From the NCBI RefSeq assembly GCF_932526225.1, contig NC_064040.1, positions 13,742,856 through 13,802,855 of the forward strand: 60,000 nucleotides of DNA, given 5' to 3'. Made by a program: the position numbers and the translations under genes. The stretch's first letter is position 1. Every line of letters starts with the position of its first letter. Origin of the DNA: Nematostella vectensis. Lineage: Eukaryota; Cnidaria; Anthozoa; Actiniaria; Edwardsiidae. The notes under the pieces are model-generated. The model had not been told where the DNA came from and ran no database searches. It saw only the letters and a list, made by a program, of their open reading frames with translations. This document shows positions 47,013-58,403 of this stretch, in pieces.

Positions 47013-48035
47013 CTGCAGTAAGACAGAACATGGAAATTGGTCTGAGTCACCTGTCGAAGCGGAAGCATGCGTTCTCAAAAAATGGTTGGTTCACGAAAAA
47101 AATATAAATGAACTAGAAAATGTATAATAACACTTACAAGATTCCGAGTCTGGCTTGAGAGCTATTTTCTAAGAGTCGTTTTTTTGTAATAATTTCAAGT
47201 GCATAAGTAATAAGTTGTTATTGTGGAGACTTGTAACATTGGCCAAATATTCATCACAGGATTATTTTCAGAGCTAAAAGGTGACAAATTAAATGTATGG
47301 TCTCGCTGTGGTCATGGGTTGTGTATTTATTTATGAAATATGTTGGAAAAGGCGATGAAATTTTAATTCGTCTGTGCGATATCTAGCCTGCTAAGATTGG
47401 ATCTTGTGTAAAATGGATAAAATGCGACAATTTGAAGGAATCGCACTTCGAAAGGCTTTAAAATTTATCGTATGTGTTTTTGTAGAACTCACACCGGTTA
47501 ACAGGTGTTAAGCTTTCAGTAAAAAAAGAATACTGTTTATTCTGATTACATATTTTGAACGGTGCATGATTTATCGTTTGTTCTAGTCCCATGTCAATAG
47601 ACTGATTAGAAAAATAAACTTTTTGTAACATTTAATACTCTATTGTAAACAAAGTGACCGTCACTAGGGGAAACTAACAAAGTTTATGCTAAACGCCTCA
47701 ACAATTTCTAATGAGAAAAGAGGTCTCACCCGAAAGGGTCGGGGCGAAAATTCAGAGATGTTAATCGTAATAATTGTAAGAAATGTTGTAATGTAACATC
47801 GATTTTTTGGAACTGCTTTCATTCAAGGCTAGGTTTTAAGCTTCTCTTCAAGGCTTCCACGTAGGAGTTATATTGATAAACTTTTGAATTAATAACCTAC
47901 GGCTTATCCAGCTTGTCTTAATTGAATTCCTTTATGAAATGCTATAAAAATGGGTAATAAGACGGTCATAAACCGATATTAGAAGCAAGCGAGAAAAACA
48001 AAAACGAATATGCATTAATGGCATTAATTGACTTC

Positions 48036-48307
48036 AATAGGCGCTAAGAGATCACGTGACTGTTTGGGTGGCAAACTAGCGCGCGCTCAGGCTTTTAGCG
48101 GCATAATAACAGCAACAAAAAGCAACTTATTTAGCGCTCACGAAAAAGCCAGATTTCTTTTTTTAAAAGGGTTTAGTTTTATTTCAAGATTTTTTTTTGT
48201 CGTTCTCTGGTGTGACAGGCGCAGTCATTTCCGATTTTTTTTGCTTGATTATTTTGTTTTGAATTTGCCACCCAGAAAGGTCACGTGATCTCCTAGCGCA
48301 AGTCCCC
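48036..48307. mobile_element. MITE of about 270 bp with terminal inverted repeats
   Basis: The left end (AATAGGCGCTAAGAGATCAC, then GTGACTGTTTGGGTGGCAAA) and the complement of the right end (GCGCTAGGAGATCACGTGAC, then CTTTCTGGGTGGCAAA) match over about 35 bp with few differences. The interior is T-rich and without a gene. The ends resemble those of Mutator-type non-autonomous elements, and a related end lies at 17800-17858. The exact boundary and target duplication are uncertain. Confidence 0.75.
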
Positions 48308-48309
48308 TA

Positions 48310-50385
48310 TTTGCTGTAGATCATGGGACGGCTTGTAGAACAGAACGTTTGACGCATGAAAGGGATTTCCTTTGTTCACTTCCCGCTAAGTGATAAACCA
48401 TACCATAACAATACAACCCACAAAATTAAATATAAATAAAATGCTATTGCTCAATTCTTACCTGAAGTGCCTTACATGGCTTCATGTTGTCTCTTGGTCT
48501 ATTTTGATGAACATTTAAGCAATTTTTTACAGCAAAATTTTTGAAATGGCCTCTTTTTTGGTAACTTTTTATTGCCTTCGAATGCGTGGATTTCTTTTGC
48601 TTTGCATCGAACTGCTTTGCTTCGTGCTATTTTTATTTTATTTTAACGTTAAAACTAACATAATCCTTAAGGCAATATTTCGCTTGTTTACCAAAAAAGA
48701 GGAGCTTAAGAAAAATAGAACGATGGGACCACTACAATAGACCAATATATCAATAATAAGAACTGTCTCTTTCTCTAGGCAAATATAATTTAAGAGTTTC
48801 CGAGTTAAAAGCAAAAAAAGTATGAAAAGATAATAAGAGTAAATGCATCATGATGGCTCCTCTTCAGTTGTTTTGACCAAATAAGTTAATAACACACCAC
48901 ACGCGCAGCCGACGACACTATGTCTTTGCGCGTTTTTTTTTTTTTTTTAAACTCAAAACAACTTTGAGTAACGGAACAGCGGCGTATGTGCAGGCGGGAA
49001 AATAATAACCCTTGACGTCATTATATGCAATGTCACCATCTGCTCAGATCCTGGTCTCTTTCCTTGAATTAAATGAGTGAAATTCTGATTCAGATTGTAA
49101 GTAAATTCTCCTCTCTGTCTTATGTTTTTCCTGAAATTTGTTGTTTTGTTGCCTTAAGCAGTGGTAAGCCAGGCACGCAAGGATATGGAAAAAGCATGAC
49201 AGATCTCCCAGCCTTCTTTTAAGATTATCACCTCAAAGTGACATGACGGGGAATGTCCCAAATAAGCTCATTTCACATCAAACAACAGAATATTCTTCGA
49301 AGTACTTAGCGAGTAATAGGAAACAACAAGAAAAACTCTTAATAAATTATTAACAAGCAATAAAATAAGCAAATGAAAATACTTTTGCTGGAAATTTTTT
49401 AAAATTTTGTTAAAATTTTGTAATATCTGTATCAGAAACAGGCTTACAAACACTTCACTTTTAAGCTGAAGGTTGAAAGTTATAAACTTCAAGCATTTGC
49501 ATGTTGCTTGACATCCATATGCCAACGTCATGGGCAAATGATATTGGCTGTTTTTCATTGAGATTGATGCATTTAATTTCAAACTTAATTTCTAATTTCT
49601 AGATCTGAAGAACACGTTAATTCGCTTTCCTGCCGATTTTCAAGGCAATTATGTCTTACGAGCGTAATAGGACACAGTTTATCTGTAGGAGTTTGTTAGT
49701 GAAAATCGCTTTGGGAAAATAGCCTTTAAATATAACCTTCATTTTGAGCATATTTGTTGTAATTGTGAACTCATTAGCAATAGATGGTTGTTCACTCACT
49801 GCTGACAAAACTCACGCCTGCACTTTGTGGCTAGATGCAACCCGAGGGTTCAAAGAAACTGCAAAAAAGGGACCTCTAAACTTAACGGAAAGACTCTAGA
49901 AGAGAGATTCTACAAATATTATGTTAACAGCTCTTTTCTGAGCGGACGTGTGTTTTCTATTTACCTGAATGCGCGGGTTTTAAGCGTACCTAAATAGTAT
50001 TAAAATTTTTACACAAGCATTAAGTATGATTTGATAGGATACACTTTTTAAAGTGTTTGTAGCATTTTTATCTGTACTTTATGTCAAACCCAGGTAGCCC
50101 CTAGCCCCTCTGATCACAACTTCTCCACGTTGCTATTTCAGTCCCCACCCAGGCCCCTGGCCAGTAACCGCTCTGCAAATCATATATACGTTTTTATCAC
50201 AGTGGTTTCACAGTAACTGGATTCGGCTGTTGCCTCGTTAGATTTGAAGTCATGTTGTTTTCCCTTGTTCTTGTTTATTTCAAGTGTAGTACGTTACCTT
50301 TCGGCTAAGCTAATAAAGTAAATTTAAAAATAACCAAAAGAGCTGGCCGGCCGGGATTCGAACTAAGACCCTCGACGAGTTCTCG
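48310..50385. other. Intergenic stretch between the two EF-hand genes
   Basis: No supported gene. About 49940-50170 is a copy of a dispersed repeat also seen near 43020-43200 and 53800-54060 (GCGGA-GTGT lead-in, TACCTAAATAGTATT-type core). Confidence 0.55.
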
Positions 50386-51600
50386 ACACGTGGGGGGTAT
50401 ACATGGGGGGTACACGTGGGGGTACACATGGGGGAACACGTGGGGGTACACATGGGGGTACACGTGGGGGGTCCACATGGGGGTACACACGGGGGTACAC
50501 GTGGGGGTATACGTGGGATACACGTGGGGGTACACGTGGGGGTACACGCGGGGGTAGACGTGGGGGTACACGCGGGGGTACACGTGGGGGTACACGCGGG
50601 GCTACACTCGGGGGTACACGTGGGGGTACACGCGGGGGTACACGTGGGGGTACACGTGGGGGTACACGCGGGGGTATACGTGGGGATACACGTGGGGATA
50701 CACGTGGGGGTACACGTGGGGGTACACGTGGGGGTACACGTGGGGGTACACACGGGGGTACACATTGGGCTACACGTGGGGGTACACGCGGGGGTACACG
50801 TGGGGGTACACGTGGGGGTACACGCGGGGGTATACGTGGGGGTACACATGGGGGCACACGTGGGGGTACACGCGGGGGGTACACGTGGGGGTACACGCAG
50901 GGGTAAACGTGGGGGTACACGCGGGGGTACACATGGGGTACACGCGGGGGTAAACGTGGGGGTATACGTTGGGTACACATGGGGGTACACGCGGGGGTAT
51001 ACGTGGGGGTACACATGGGGGCACACGTGGGGGTACACGCGGGGGTATACGTGGGGATACACATGGGGGTACACGAGGGGGTATACGTGGGGGTACACAT
51101 GGGGGTACACGCGGGGGTATACGTGGGGTACACATGGGGGTACACGCGGGGGTATACGTGGGGATACACATGGGGGTATACGTGGGGGTACACATTGGGG
51201 TACACGCGGGGGTATACGTGGGGTACACATGGGGTTACACGCGGGGGTACACATGGGGGTACACGTGGGGGCACACATGGGGGTACACGCGGGGGTATAC
51301 GTGGGGGTACACATGGGGGTACACGCGGGGGTACACATGGGGGTACACGCGGGGGTATACGTGGGGGTACACATGGGGGTACACATGGGGGTACACGTGG
51401 GGATACACATGGGGGTACACGCGGGGGTATACGTGGGGGTACACATGGGGGTACACGCGGGGTACACATGGGGGTACACGCGGGGGTATACGTGGGGGTA
51501 CACATGGGGGAACACGTGGGGGTACACGTGGGGGTACACGCGGGGGTACACGTGGGGTTACACGTGGGGGTGCACGTGGGGGTACACGCGGGGGTACACG
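50386..51600. repeat. 12-bp minisatellite, about 100 units
   Basis: The unit GTACACGTGGGG varies mainly at two sites, giving GTACACATGGGG, GTACACGCGGGG and GTATACGTGGGG. Occasional one-base insertions or deletions and half units shift the frame. Because 12 is a multiple of 3, every frame reads as a four-residue repeat: YPHV, TPTC and PPRV types on minus, GVHV and YTWG types on plus. The long frames are repeat artefacts. The strand is strongly G-rich on plus, with runs of four to six G every 12 bp. Confidence 0.97.
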
Positions 51601-52514
51601 CTCATAACAAGCTCATCACAAAATGTGTACTTTATTTGAAAAAGTATTTACAAACATGTTAAACTTAAAATATCAATTGGTGTCCATTCTACTTATGCTT
51701 ATCGTTATTTTCTGGTAGCTTTAAACTAGAAATAGCTGTTTAAGACTGCTCTCGATTGATTTGCTTTATTGGCAAATGCTAAAAGAAATGCGTTAGTAGA
51801 GTGGGCATTCTGTGGCATCTCTTTTTTAGCGGAAGAGAACTCAAAATAACTCCGTTTATCATGTAGTCTATTTAAATTCCGTAGCTTACAAAAACGCCAG
51901 ACACGAGACAGTTTGTCCTGCATCTTCAAATCACGCGTGTAGCATCCTTTTCTTGCAACTTGCAATGCATTTTGTTGTTGAGTGGCAAGTCGCAAAAAAA
52001 GTTGTGTATTATGTATTTGCAACCTCCAGATATTGTATTCGTATTGTTGCATTGCAATTTACAGAAACATTTGCTCGTGTAAAAAGGCCTTAATAACAGT
52101 TTGTAAACAGCATAAACAACAGTAGTCTAACATCAACAAATTAACAACGATAAAATCCATTAGAACCTTACAGCAGACTTTTTCACACAACAGTCGACAT
52201 TTCAACTTATTCAGTATTCGACAGTATGCAGTCAGATCAAAATTCTGTTTTCATTTATTGTTAACTTAATGATCCCTTTATACGATGAGCAGAATCCTAA
52301 TTAGTTTTTTTTCCAAATTTGAAAATTTAGAGCCTTAGTTCGTTGAGGTATCAAACACGCTACTCATGCAAGGCCAGTTAAATGACAACCATCTGCTGTG
52401 ATCCGTTCTTTTGCTTTGTCTGCTTCTTGCAGTATCAAAAATAGCATCTGTGTGCATAATTCACAGGTTTCGTGCTTGGTTATGTCTTCTCATCAAACGA
52501 CATTCCGAAACAGC

Positions 52515-55500
52515 TCACTTAGTCATCAACAGCCGAAATTCTGAAAACCAAAAACAATGATTATTTATTATCACATTATCTATTACATTCTAATTTATAA
52601 CCACATATTTCTGGCATAATCTTATTTCTGCATAACCAATATGTGTCCATTTTTTCCTCACATTTCGTTGGCACACACATTGTTATCTTCTTTATTTCAT
52701 GTCTATAGCTAATAATGACGCATGCTTTAATTTGCACTTAGTTTCCTGGTTCTGCCATTTTTTTTACCCGCGCCTCTATTAGATTGTATTATCAGGCCCG
52801 TAGCCAGGGGGGGATCGGACAACCCCCCCACACACACACTCGGCTTGAAGGTCCGATCAGAGCAAAAAAATATATATAACGTTTGGCTGGATTACCGTGC
52901 ACATCAATATGTCCTTAAAATTACTATAAAAATCTTTTTTTTTAAATAATCATCTTAATAGAATCGCTATATGTTAAAAAGCACCCTATTAATAGGGTGC
53001 TTTAAAATGCATTTTAAATACAAGATTGAATTTATTTGAAGTATTGATTGCCTATTGATGTAATATTGATGTTGTATTGATGTAATAAGGCGAGGGGAGG
53101 GGTATACCGGAAATTTGGTCCGCTGAAATGGAAAAACGAACCACCCCGCTCAAAATCCTGGCTACGGGCCTGAATCATTGTGTTATATGGTTCTTGCCTC
53201 TTAATTGCCCCCAGGGTTTGAAAAAACGCTCAAATTCTGCTTACCATTATTGTCGATCATACCGCCCCCGTCAATTCTACTGACCATAATAGTCGGTTAT
53301 ACCGTCGCCATCAATTCTACTGTCGGTCATACCGTCGCCATCAATTCTACTGTCGGTCATGCCGTCGCCATCAATTCTACCCACCATTACAGCCGATCAA
53401 CCCGTCGCCATCAATTCTACTGTCGGTCATGCCGTCGCTAATAATTCTACTCACCATTATAGTCGATCATACCATCGCCATCGATGTCCGCCTCTCGTAT
53501 CATCTCGTCCACCTCGTCGTCTGTAAGCCGCTCTCCCAGGTTACTCATGACAAGCTTGAGCTCACTGGAGCTGATCATCCCATCACCATTCTTGTCGAAC
53601 ACTTTGAACGCGTCCTGGATTTCCTCCTCGGTGTCAGTTTCTTTAATCTTTTTCGCCACCATCTGCAGGAACTCTGGGAAGTCAATTTCTCCGTTATCTG
53701 TAAATTTAACGAGTTCAATTGAGGATTAATAGGCCATTTTCTATGAAGGGGGGGGGTGACTAAATACCTTGGACGAGCTCTAATCATGGTCACAGGGGCA
53801 GGGCGCGCCGGCCCATTTTCAAACGTAGGGGGAGGGAGGCAGCGCTTTTCGGAGCGGATGTGTTTTTTTAAGCGCGGTTTTTACATGTACCTAAATAGTG
53901 TTTACAAGTGTTACATGTATAAATCGTTTGCTTGATAAAAGACGAAAATTTTTTTATACTCTATGTCGTTCCAGGTAACCCTCTATTCCCCGGCCACTAC
54001 CATTCCCCCTCCCCCCACACTTTTGGGACAATTTTGCCGCCCCTGGGTCAGCCTCTGCGATCATTGGTGACACTAGAGGGGGGTGGGGGGTGGGGAGGCT
54101 CACCATCTTGGTCGACCTCTGCGATCATGTCTTTAAGCTCTTGCTCTGTAGGATTCTGACCAAGGGATCGCATGACATGAGCGAGTTCGCTACTAGAGAT
54201 AGACCCGCCACCATCTTTATCGAACAGCGCGAACGCCTCTTTTAGTTCTGAGAAAGGACAAGCAGTTCGTTAACGAGGGACATGGTTTTTATGTACCTGT
54301 TTCAAATAAGGTCGCAATTGGAGAATCTTTATATGTTATATGCAGTGCTTTATGAATAATCAAACGAATAAGCAATTCAAAGCGTTATTTGTATTGAAGT
54401 TTTCGCGTAATTCATTTTTGAGGCAATTTTGACAAGTTTTGGGGGACTGAAAATTCGCGAGATTAAAACGAGACGACAACATACCGATGTTGTAAGGACA
54501 ACAATGATAACAATAAAGGTATAGTCAAAAATCATTTTTGATTATGAAATGATATGAAATATCCTTAGCATTTTTCAGATATAAGTCACAACAACGCAGC
54601 TAATTTTTGAGAAGTAAATTATCAGAGGTATTGTCCAGTTAGTAGATAAGATAATCAAGAATACGTATCTGGAAGTAAACAATTCGAATACTTTACAAAT
54701 TTACCACTAGAACAATAAAGGTGTTTCTAAAATACAATATTCAATAAGAATGGAACAGATTGCAGAATTACAACCATTGAGGTTAAATAAATTTTGGGGT
54801 AAAAGGATGGCGTTAATTGAAAAAGAGGAAGAGAAAACGAATAAGGATACCGCCCTTAATAACTAAAAGCTACACGGGAATAAATGCAGTTCAGTTCAGT
54901 CATAAATGAGCCCTACTTTTTATAATGACGAGCGGATCCTGTTCAATATCCATTTCACCACTGAACACGACAACCAAATTCAGTCCACAGATTCGAAATT
55001 AAAGTTCTCAGCTCGTTTGCTATAACACATAGATGACATGAATAATTGAAAATTCATCATTCCTTTGATTCAACGATGCTATTTCGCTATGGCGATGACT
55101 CTGTGCTTGACACGGTGATGCAAAATTTTGAGAGAGGTTATCCAATGAAATTACTTGTTTTGATCTCGAAGTGGGCGAAGTAACCAAGTAAAAGACACCA
55201 AGCTGACTTCTAAACGCCTTCTAAAGGCGTTTTATTATACTTACAAAAATCAATTTATCATTCCTAAATACCAAACTTTAATTTACTTAGCTAACTCGGA
55301 AGAGAATCGCGTGAAAAAAACGTTATACGTTGACGACACGTGCAGTGTAGTGCAATAATGTCACCTTTGATCTAAAACCTTTCAGTCGTATAAAAATCTT
55401 TCAGAAAATAAACATACTTGCAATCCAGAGGAAGGGGGCACCTCATAGGTTTTTATTTACTATTAATGGGAAAAAACTTACTTGTAATAATGCTACATTA

Positions 55501-57306
55501 ATCCCCCCAAAATTCGAACGTTTGATAACTGGATGCGCATGCGCACCTAACCGGTTCCGGTTACAACGCTTTTTTCACGTTCTTAAAAACCGCGGAGTTC
55601 TTTATAATGGTATAAAACTTTTTTGTGATGTATACTACTTTTTAGAAAGCTCCATATGAGTATTATAGGGAGTTTCTCTCTTTTCCAACCTTCGAAAGCT
55701 CCATGTTTTCACGATGTTATCGCAGCGCCAGTTTCAAACATGACGGCGAACGTTTAAAAATAAATCAATTTAGAAAAGAGTTCCTCTATTCTTCTCAGAA
55801 AATTTTGCCAAACAGTGTCTCATACAGAATTTTGTGTATTAAGACAAAAAAATGACTGAAGAGTGTTCGTAATGAATGCACAAAAGATAAATCAATTGCA
55901 AACAAAAACTAACGCAACATCACGTCTCACCGTCTATCAAGTACTGGTAGTTGAACAGCTGCGGGGTGACAAAATGAAAACCTCCAGGGAGGGGTGGGGA
56001 GAAAACAAACTGCTTACATTTTCCCCAAACTCCCATGACATAGCAAACACAAGTCAATTTTACTCTATGTTTTGGTATATGTAAAAAAACACACACATTT
56101 GTTGATGTTTTAAAAAATGAAATTCTGTAGATTTAGGGCAGTTATAAATAAATGTTTAAAGATATCAATGCAAAGTTTCTGATAGAGAAGTATAAGTAGG
56201 ATCGCTTATGTCAATATAAACATGTTGCCAAAAGCAAATAATAACAAAATATATGTAGCTTTGTTTACTCTGTAAGCCTTATTGAAAATAAAAAAACGCC
56301 TAAGCTTAATTAGCATAAATGGTGGCAAACAATTAGCCAATAGCAATGGAGTTCTCAAAACGTTTGTTTTTACCATAAGCCTTGTCACAAAAACAAAAAT
56401 AAACTATAAAAACAGTGAGCTGTTATGTGCAATTCACACTTCCTGCATTATTTTCTACTCTTATCATAACACAAAGGAATTCACAATTTCCTTTTAAAAC
56501 TTTCCCGCATTAATTTAAGACAAAATCCTTGTAAGTACCGGTAAACCTATACTTAAAAGATAGCGATATATTTTCCGCAAATTATTTTTGAGCTTTTACA
56601 GTGAATGTGTTATTCAATTCGATGGCTTTTCGCATAATTACGAGAGACAAGGATCTTATGGCAGTTAAGGAGACTAATTCACATAGAAGCAGGTGGTTTC
56701 CTCAGCGAGCATATCATGAATCGCTGTATTTCCGTTTTGATATGTCAAGACTGGCTCTTTACGCGTTGCTTTAATGATAACCTATCTCGCTACATGGCTA
56801 ACCGGTAACACAAGTCGAACCCACTGTAAAACCCAAAACACTTTTTCTAACAACGATTTGAAGGATTTCCCCCTTCAAATGCCATATCCAAAATGCGTGC
56901 TATCTAGAACCCGCCACATCAATATTAAAGGAAATGCGTGCTGCCATCACTCAAAATATTTAATGTTCTCACTAGCGTTCTTCATGGGAAAGCAGGTTAC
57001 TTGTTGACTTCAAATCCAAGCTGTTTAAAACATCATTCTATTATATGAGATCCAGCTACGATCCTATTACCAGCACCCACATATCACAAACTTATAATTC
57101 ACGTTATGCGCCATTAGGTTTTCCCATTCTGTTTGCCAAACTCACCTGCAACTTGTTCCTCGGAAAGTTTTTCCTGAAAGTAAAAGACGAATTTAAATAA
57201 ATAAGACATTGCTTTTAGTTGTCGCTTGAGTTTTTTTGAAGAATACATTTCGCTGAGCGGCAGAGTTTAGTCTTACACTTACTGCGGGGTTCGGTTTGTC
57301 TGGCAT
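52515..57306 (-). CDS. Calmodulin-like EF-hand protein B, five coding exons
   Basis: Exons on the minus strand: 57283-57306, 57146-57173, 54104-54247, 53455-53697 and 52515-52540. GT-AG junctions with phases 0,1,1,1 join to 465 nt, that is 154 residues plus TGA. After an eight-residue start (MPDKPNPA) the protein follows calmodulin. EF-hand loops lie at 27-38, 63-74, 100-111 and 136-147 ([48 protein letters not shown]), all with Asp1 and Glu12. Spacing is identical to calmodulin with an offset of seven. It ends in FRLLMTK, close to the usual calmodulin end, without the tail of gene A. Unlike gene A it has no intron in loop III. Its role is presumably calcium sensing. The last exon is tiny and was placed by frame and acceptor (TTTTCAG). 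Confidence 0.9.
52793..53172. mobile_element. 380-bp MITE in intron 4 of gene B
   Basis: The left terminus CAGGCCCGTAGCCAGG and the right terminus CCTGGCTACGGGCCTG are perfect 16-bp inverted repeats. The interior holds no gene but contains a perfect 26-bp palindrome (52978-53003). Such CAGG...CCTG elements are abundant, non-autonomous DNA transposons in marine animals; family is not assigned. Confidence 0.9.
52978..53003. repeat. Perfect 26-bp palindrome inside the MITE
   Basis: Half-site AAAGCACCCTATT is followed directly by its complement, with no loop. Confidence 0.95.
53241..53450 (-). repeat. Minisatellite made from the exon 4/intron 4 boundary of gene B
   Basis: Six tandem copies of 40, 40, 30, 30, 40 and 30 bp adjoin the exon end at 53455. 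Each carries a variant of the exon's last codons (GATGGCGACGGTATGACCGA on minus, the EF-hand IV loop). The 40-bp copies also carry ten bases with the splice donor. The true exon copy is at 53455-53485. Confidence 0.9.
54248..57145 (-). other. Intron 2 of calmodulin-like gene B
   Basis: 2.9 kb, AT-rich. It holds a 9-bp-arm hairpin at about 55213-55233 (AAACGCCTT, CTA, AAGGCGTTT). No other gene is recognised. Confidence 0.8.
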
Positions 57307-57309
57307 TTC

Positions 57310-57840
57310 CAAGTCGGCTCATTCCACGTTCCGCTATAAGATTGTAGTAGTCACAGTGGCGTCTATCTTGTACACTGTTCCCTTATCGTTTACTGTGTGT
57401 TCTCCCTTGGCTTAACATCAAACACAGCCTGCATAAATAATTCATTTTTGTACGCAAAGCCACACAAGACTACCCTAGATGGACGGCACAGATGCGATAA
57501 CTTATTCAATTTGTATCAAATTTTCCATTTTCGCTCTATTACCTACCCTTATTTCCATGGAAATTCGTCTCCTTAAAATGCGACAAGAAATATCGCCTAA
57601 CGTGTCTAGTATTTGACATAATTTGTCTGGTGTTGGGTTCCCTGTGGCGAACAATTAAAGCTCTTTCCCGAGTATACGTCTCCACTGCAATTTGAAAGTT
57701 CGGAGGACGAGTGTCATAGATAGTCACTTGAGATGATTGATAGTCAGAATGGTTGAATAATTTCGTGGTAACCATGGTTTCAGAAAGGACCTAGAAACAA
57801 CCAGCTCGGCTATCGAGATGACTGCCAAAGTGATAGCCTT
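57310..57840. other. Probable 5' region of gene B
   Basis: A putative 5' UTR and promoter should lie here, but I see no clear TATA box or initiator and no CRE like that of gene A. Confidence 0.4.
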
Positions 57841-57845
57841 TTTTT

Positions 57846-58300
57846 CCCACTATCTCTTTCCTTCCAACTATTCTTTATTTTCCCACTATTTTTTCATCTT
57901 CCCACAATTTCTTTATTTCCCCGCTATTTCTTTATTTTCCCACTATCAATATATATCCATACTGTCTCTTCATTGTCCTACTATTTCCCTTACTATCAGT
58001 TTAACCTCCTTTTTATCTTTGTTTCTCTCTTAATTTCCACACTAGCTCTTCATTTCACCACTATCTCTTTATTTCCACACTATCCCTATATTTTAACACT
58101 ATCTATTTATTTCCACACTATCCCTATATTTTAACACTATCTATTTATTTCCACACTATCGCTATATTTCCACACTATCTATTTATTTCCACACTATCTT
58201 TATATTTCCACACTATCTATTTATTTCCACACTATCCCTATATTTCCACACTATTTATTTATTTCCACACTATCCTTATATTTTCACACTATGTATTTCC
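57846..58300. repeat. Degenerate 17/34-bp tandem repeat
   Basis: TTTCCACACTATC followed by TATTTA or CCTATA alternates, giving a basic period near 17 bp and a doublet of about 34 bp. It becomes more irregular toward the left (TTTCCCACTATTTC forms). Confidence 0.85.
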
Positions 58301-58403
58301 GGCCCCACTTTCTCACTTTGCTTTTAGTTTGTTTCACGGCCTTTTTATGAAAAGCAGAACAGACAATAACACAACTGGACTGTTGCCAGCTCAAGTCATG
58401 GAT

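Noticed and set aside
50345-50372. GGGATTCGAAC, a reverse-strand match to a tRNA B box
   Set aside because: The flanking bases do not form a T-stem, and no A box or cloverleaf can be built upstream. It is at best an old SINE trace.
50305-51662. Open frames of up to 413 codons with Pro/Thr/Cys or Gly/Val/His repeats
   Set aside because: They are translations of a 12-bp minisatellite. Several frames on both strands are open at once and there is no start, signal or splice context.
55213-55233. Hairpin followed by a T-run resembling a bacterial terminator
   Set aside because: It lies in an intron of an animal gene, where such a signal has no known role. A 9-bp stem can occur by chance.
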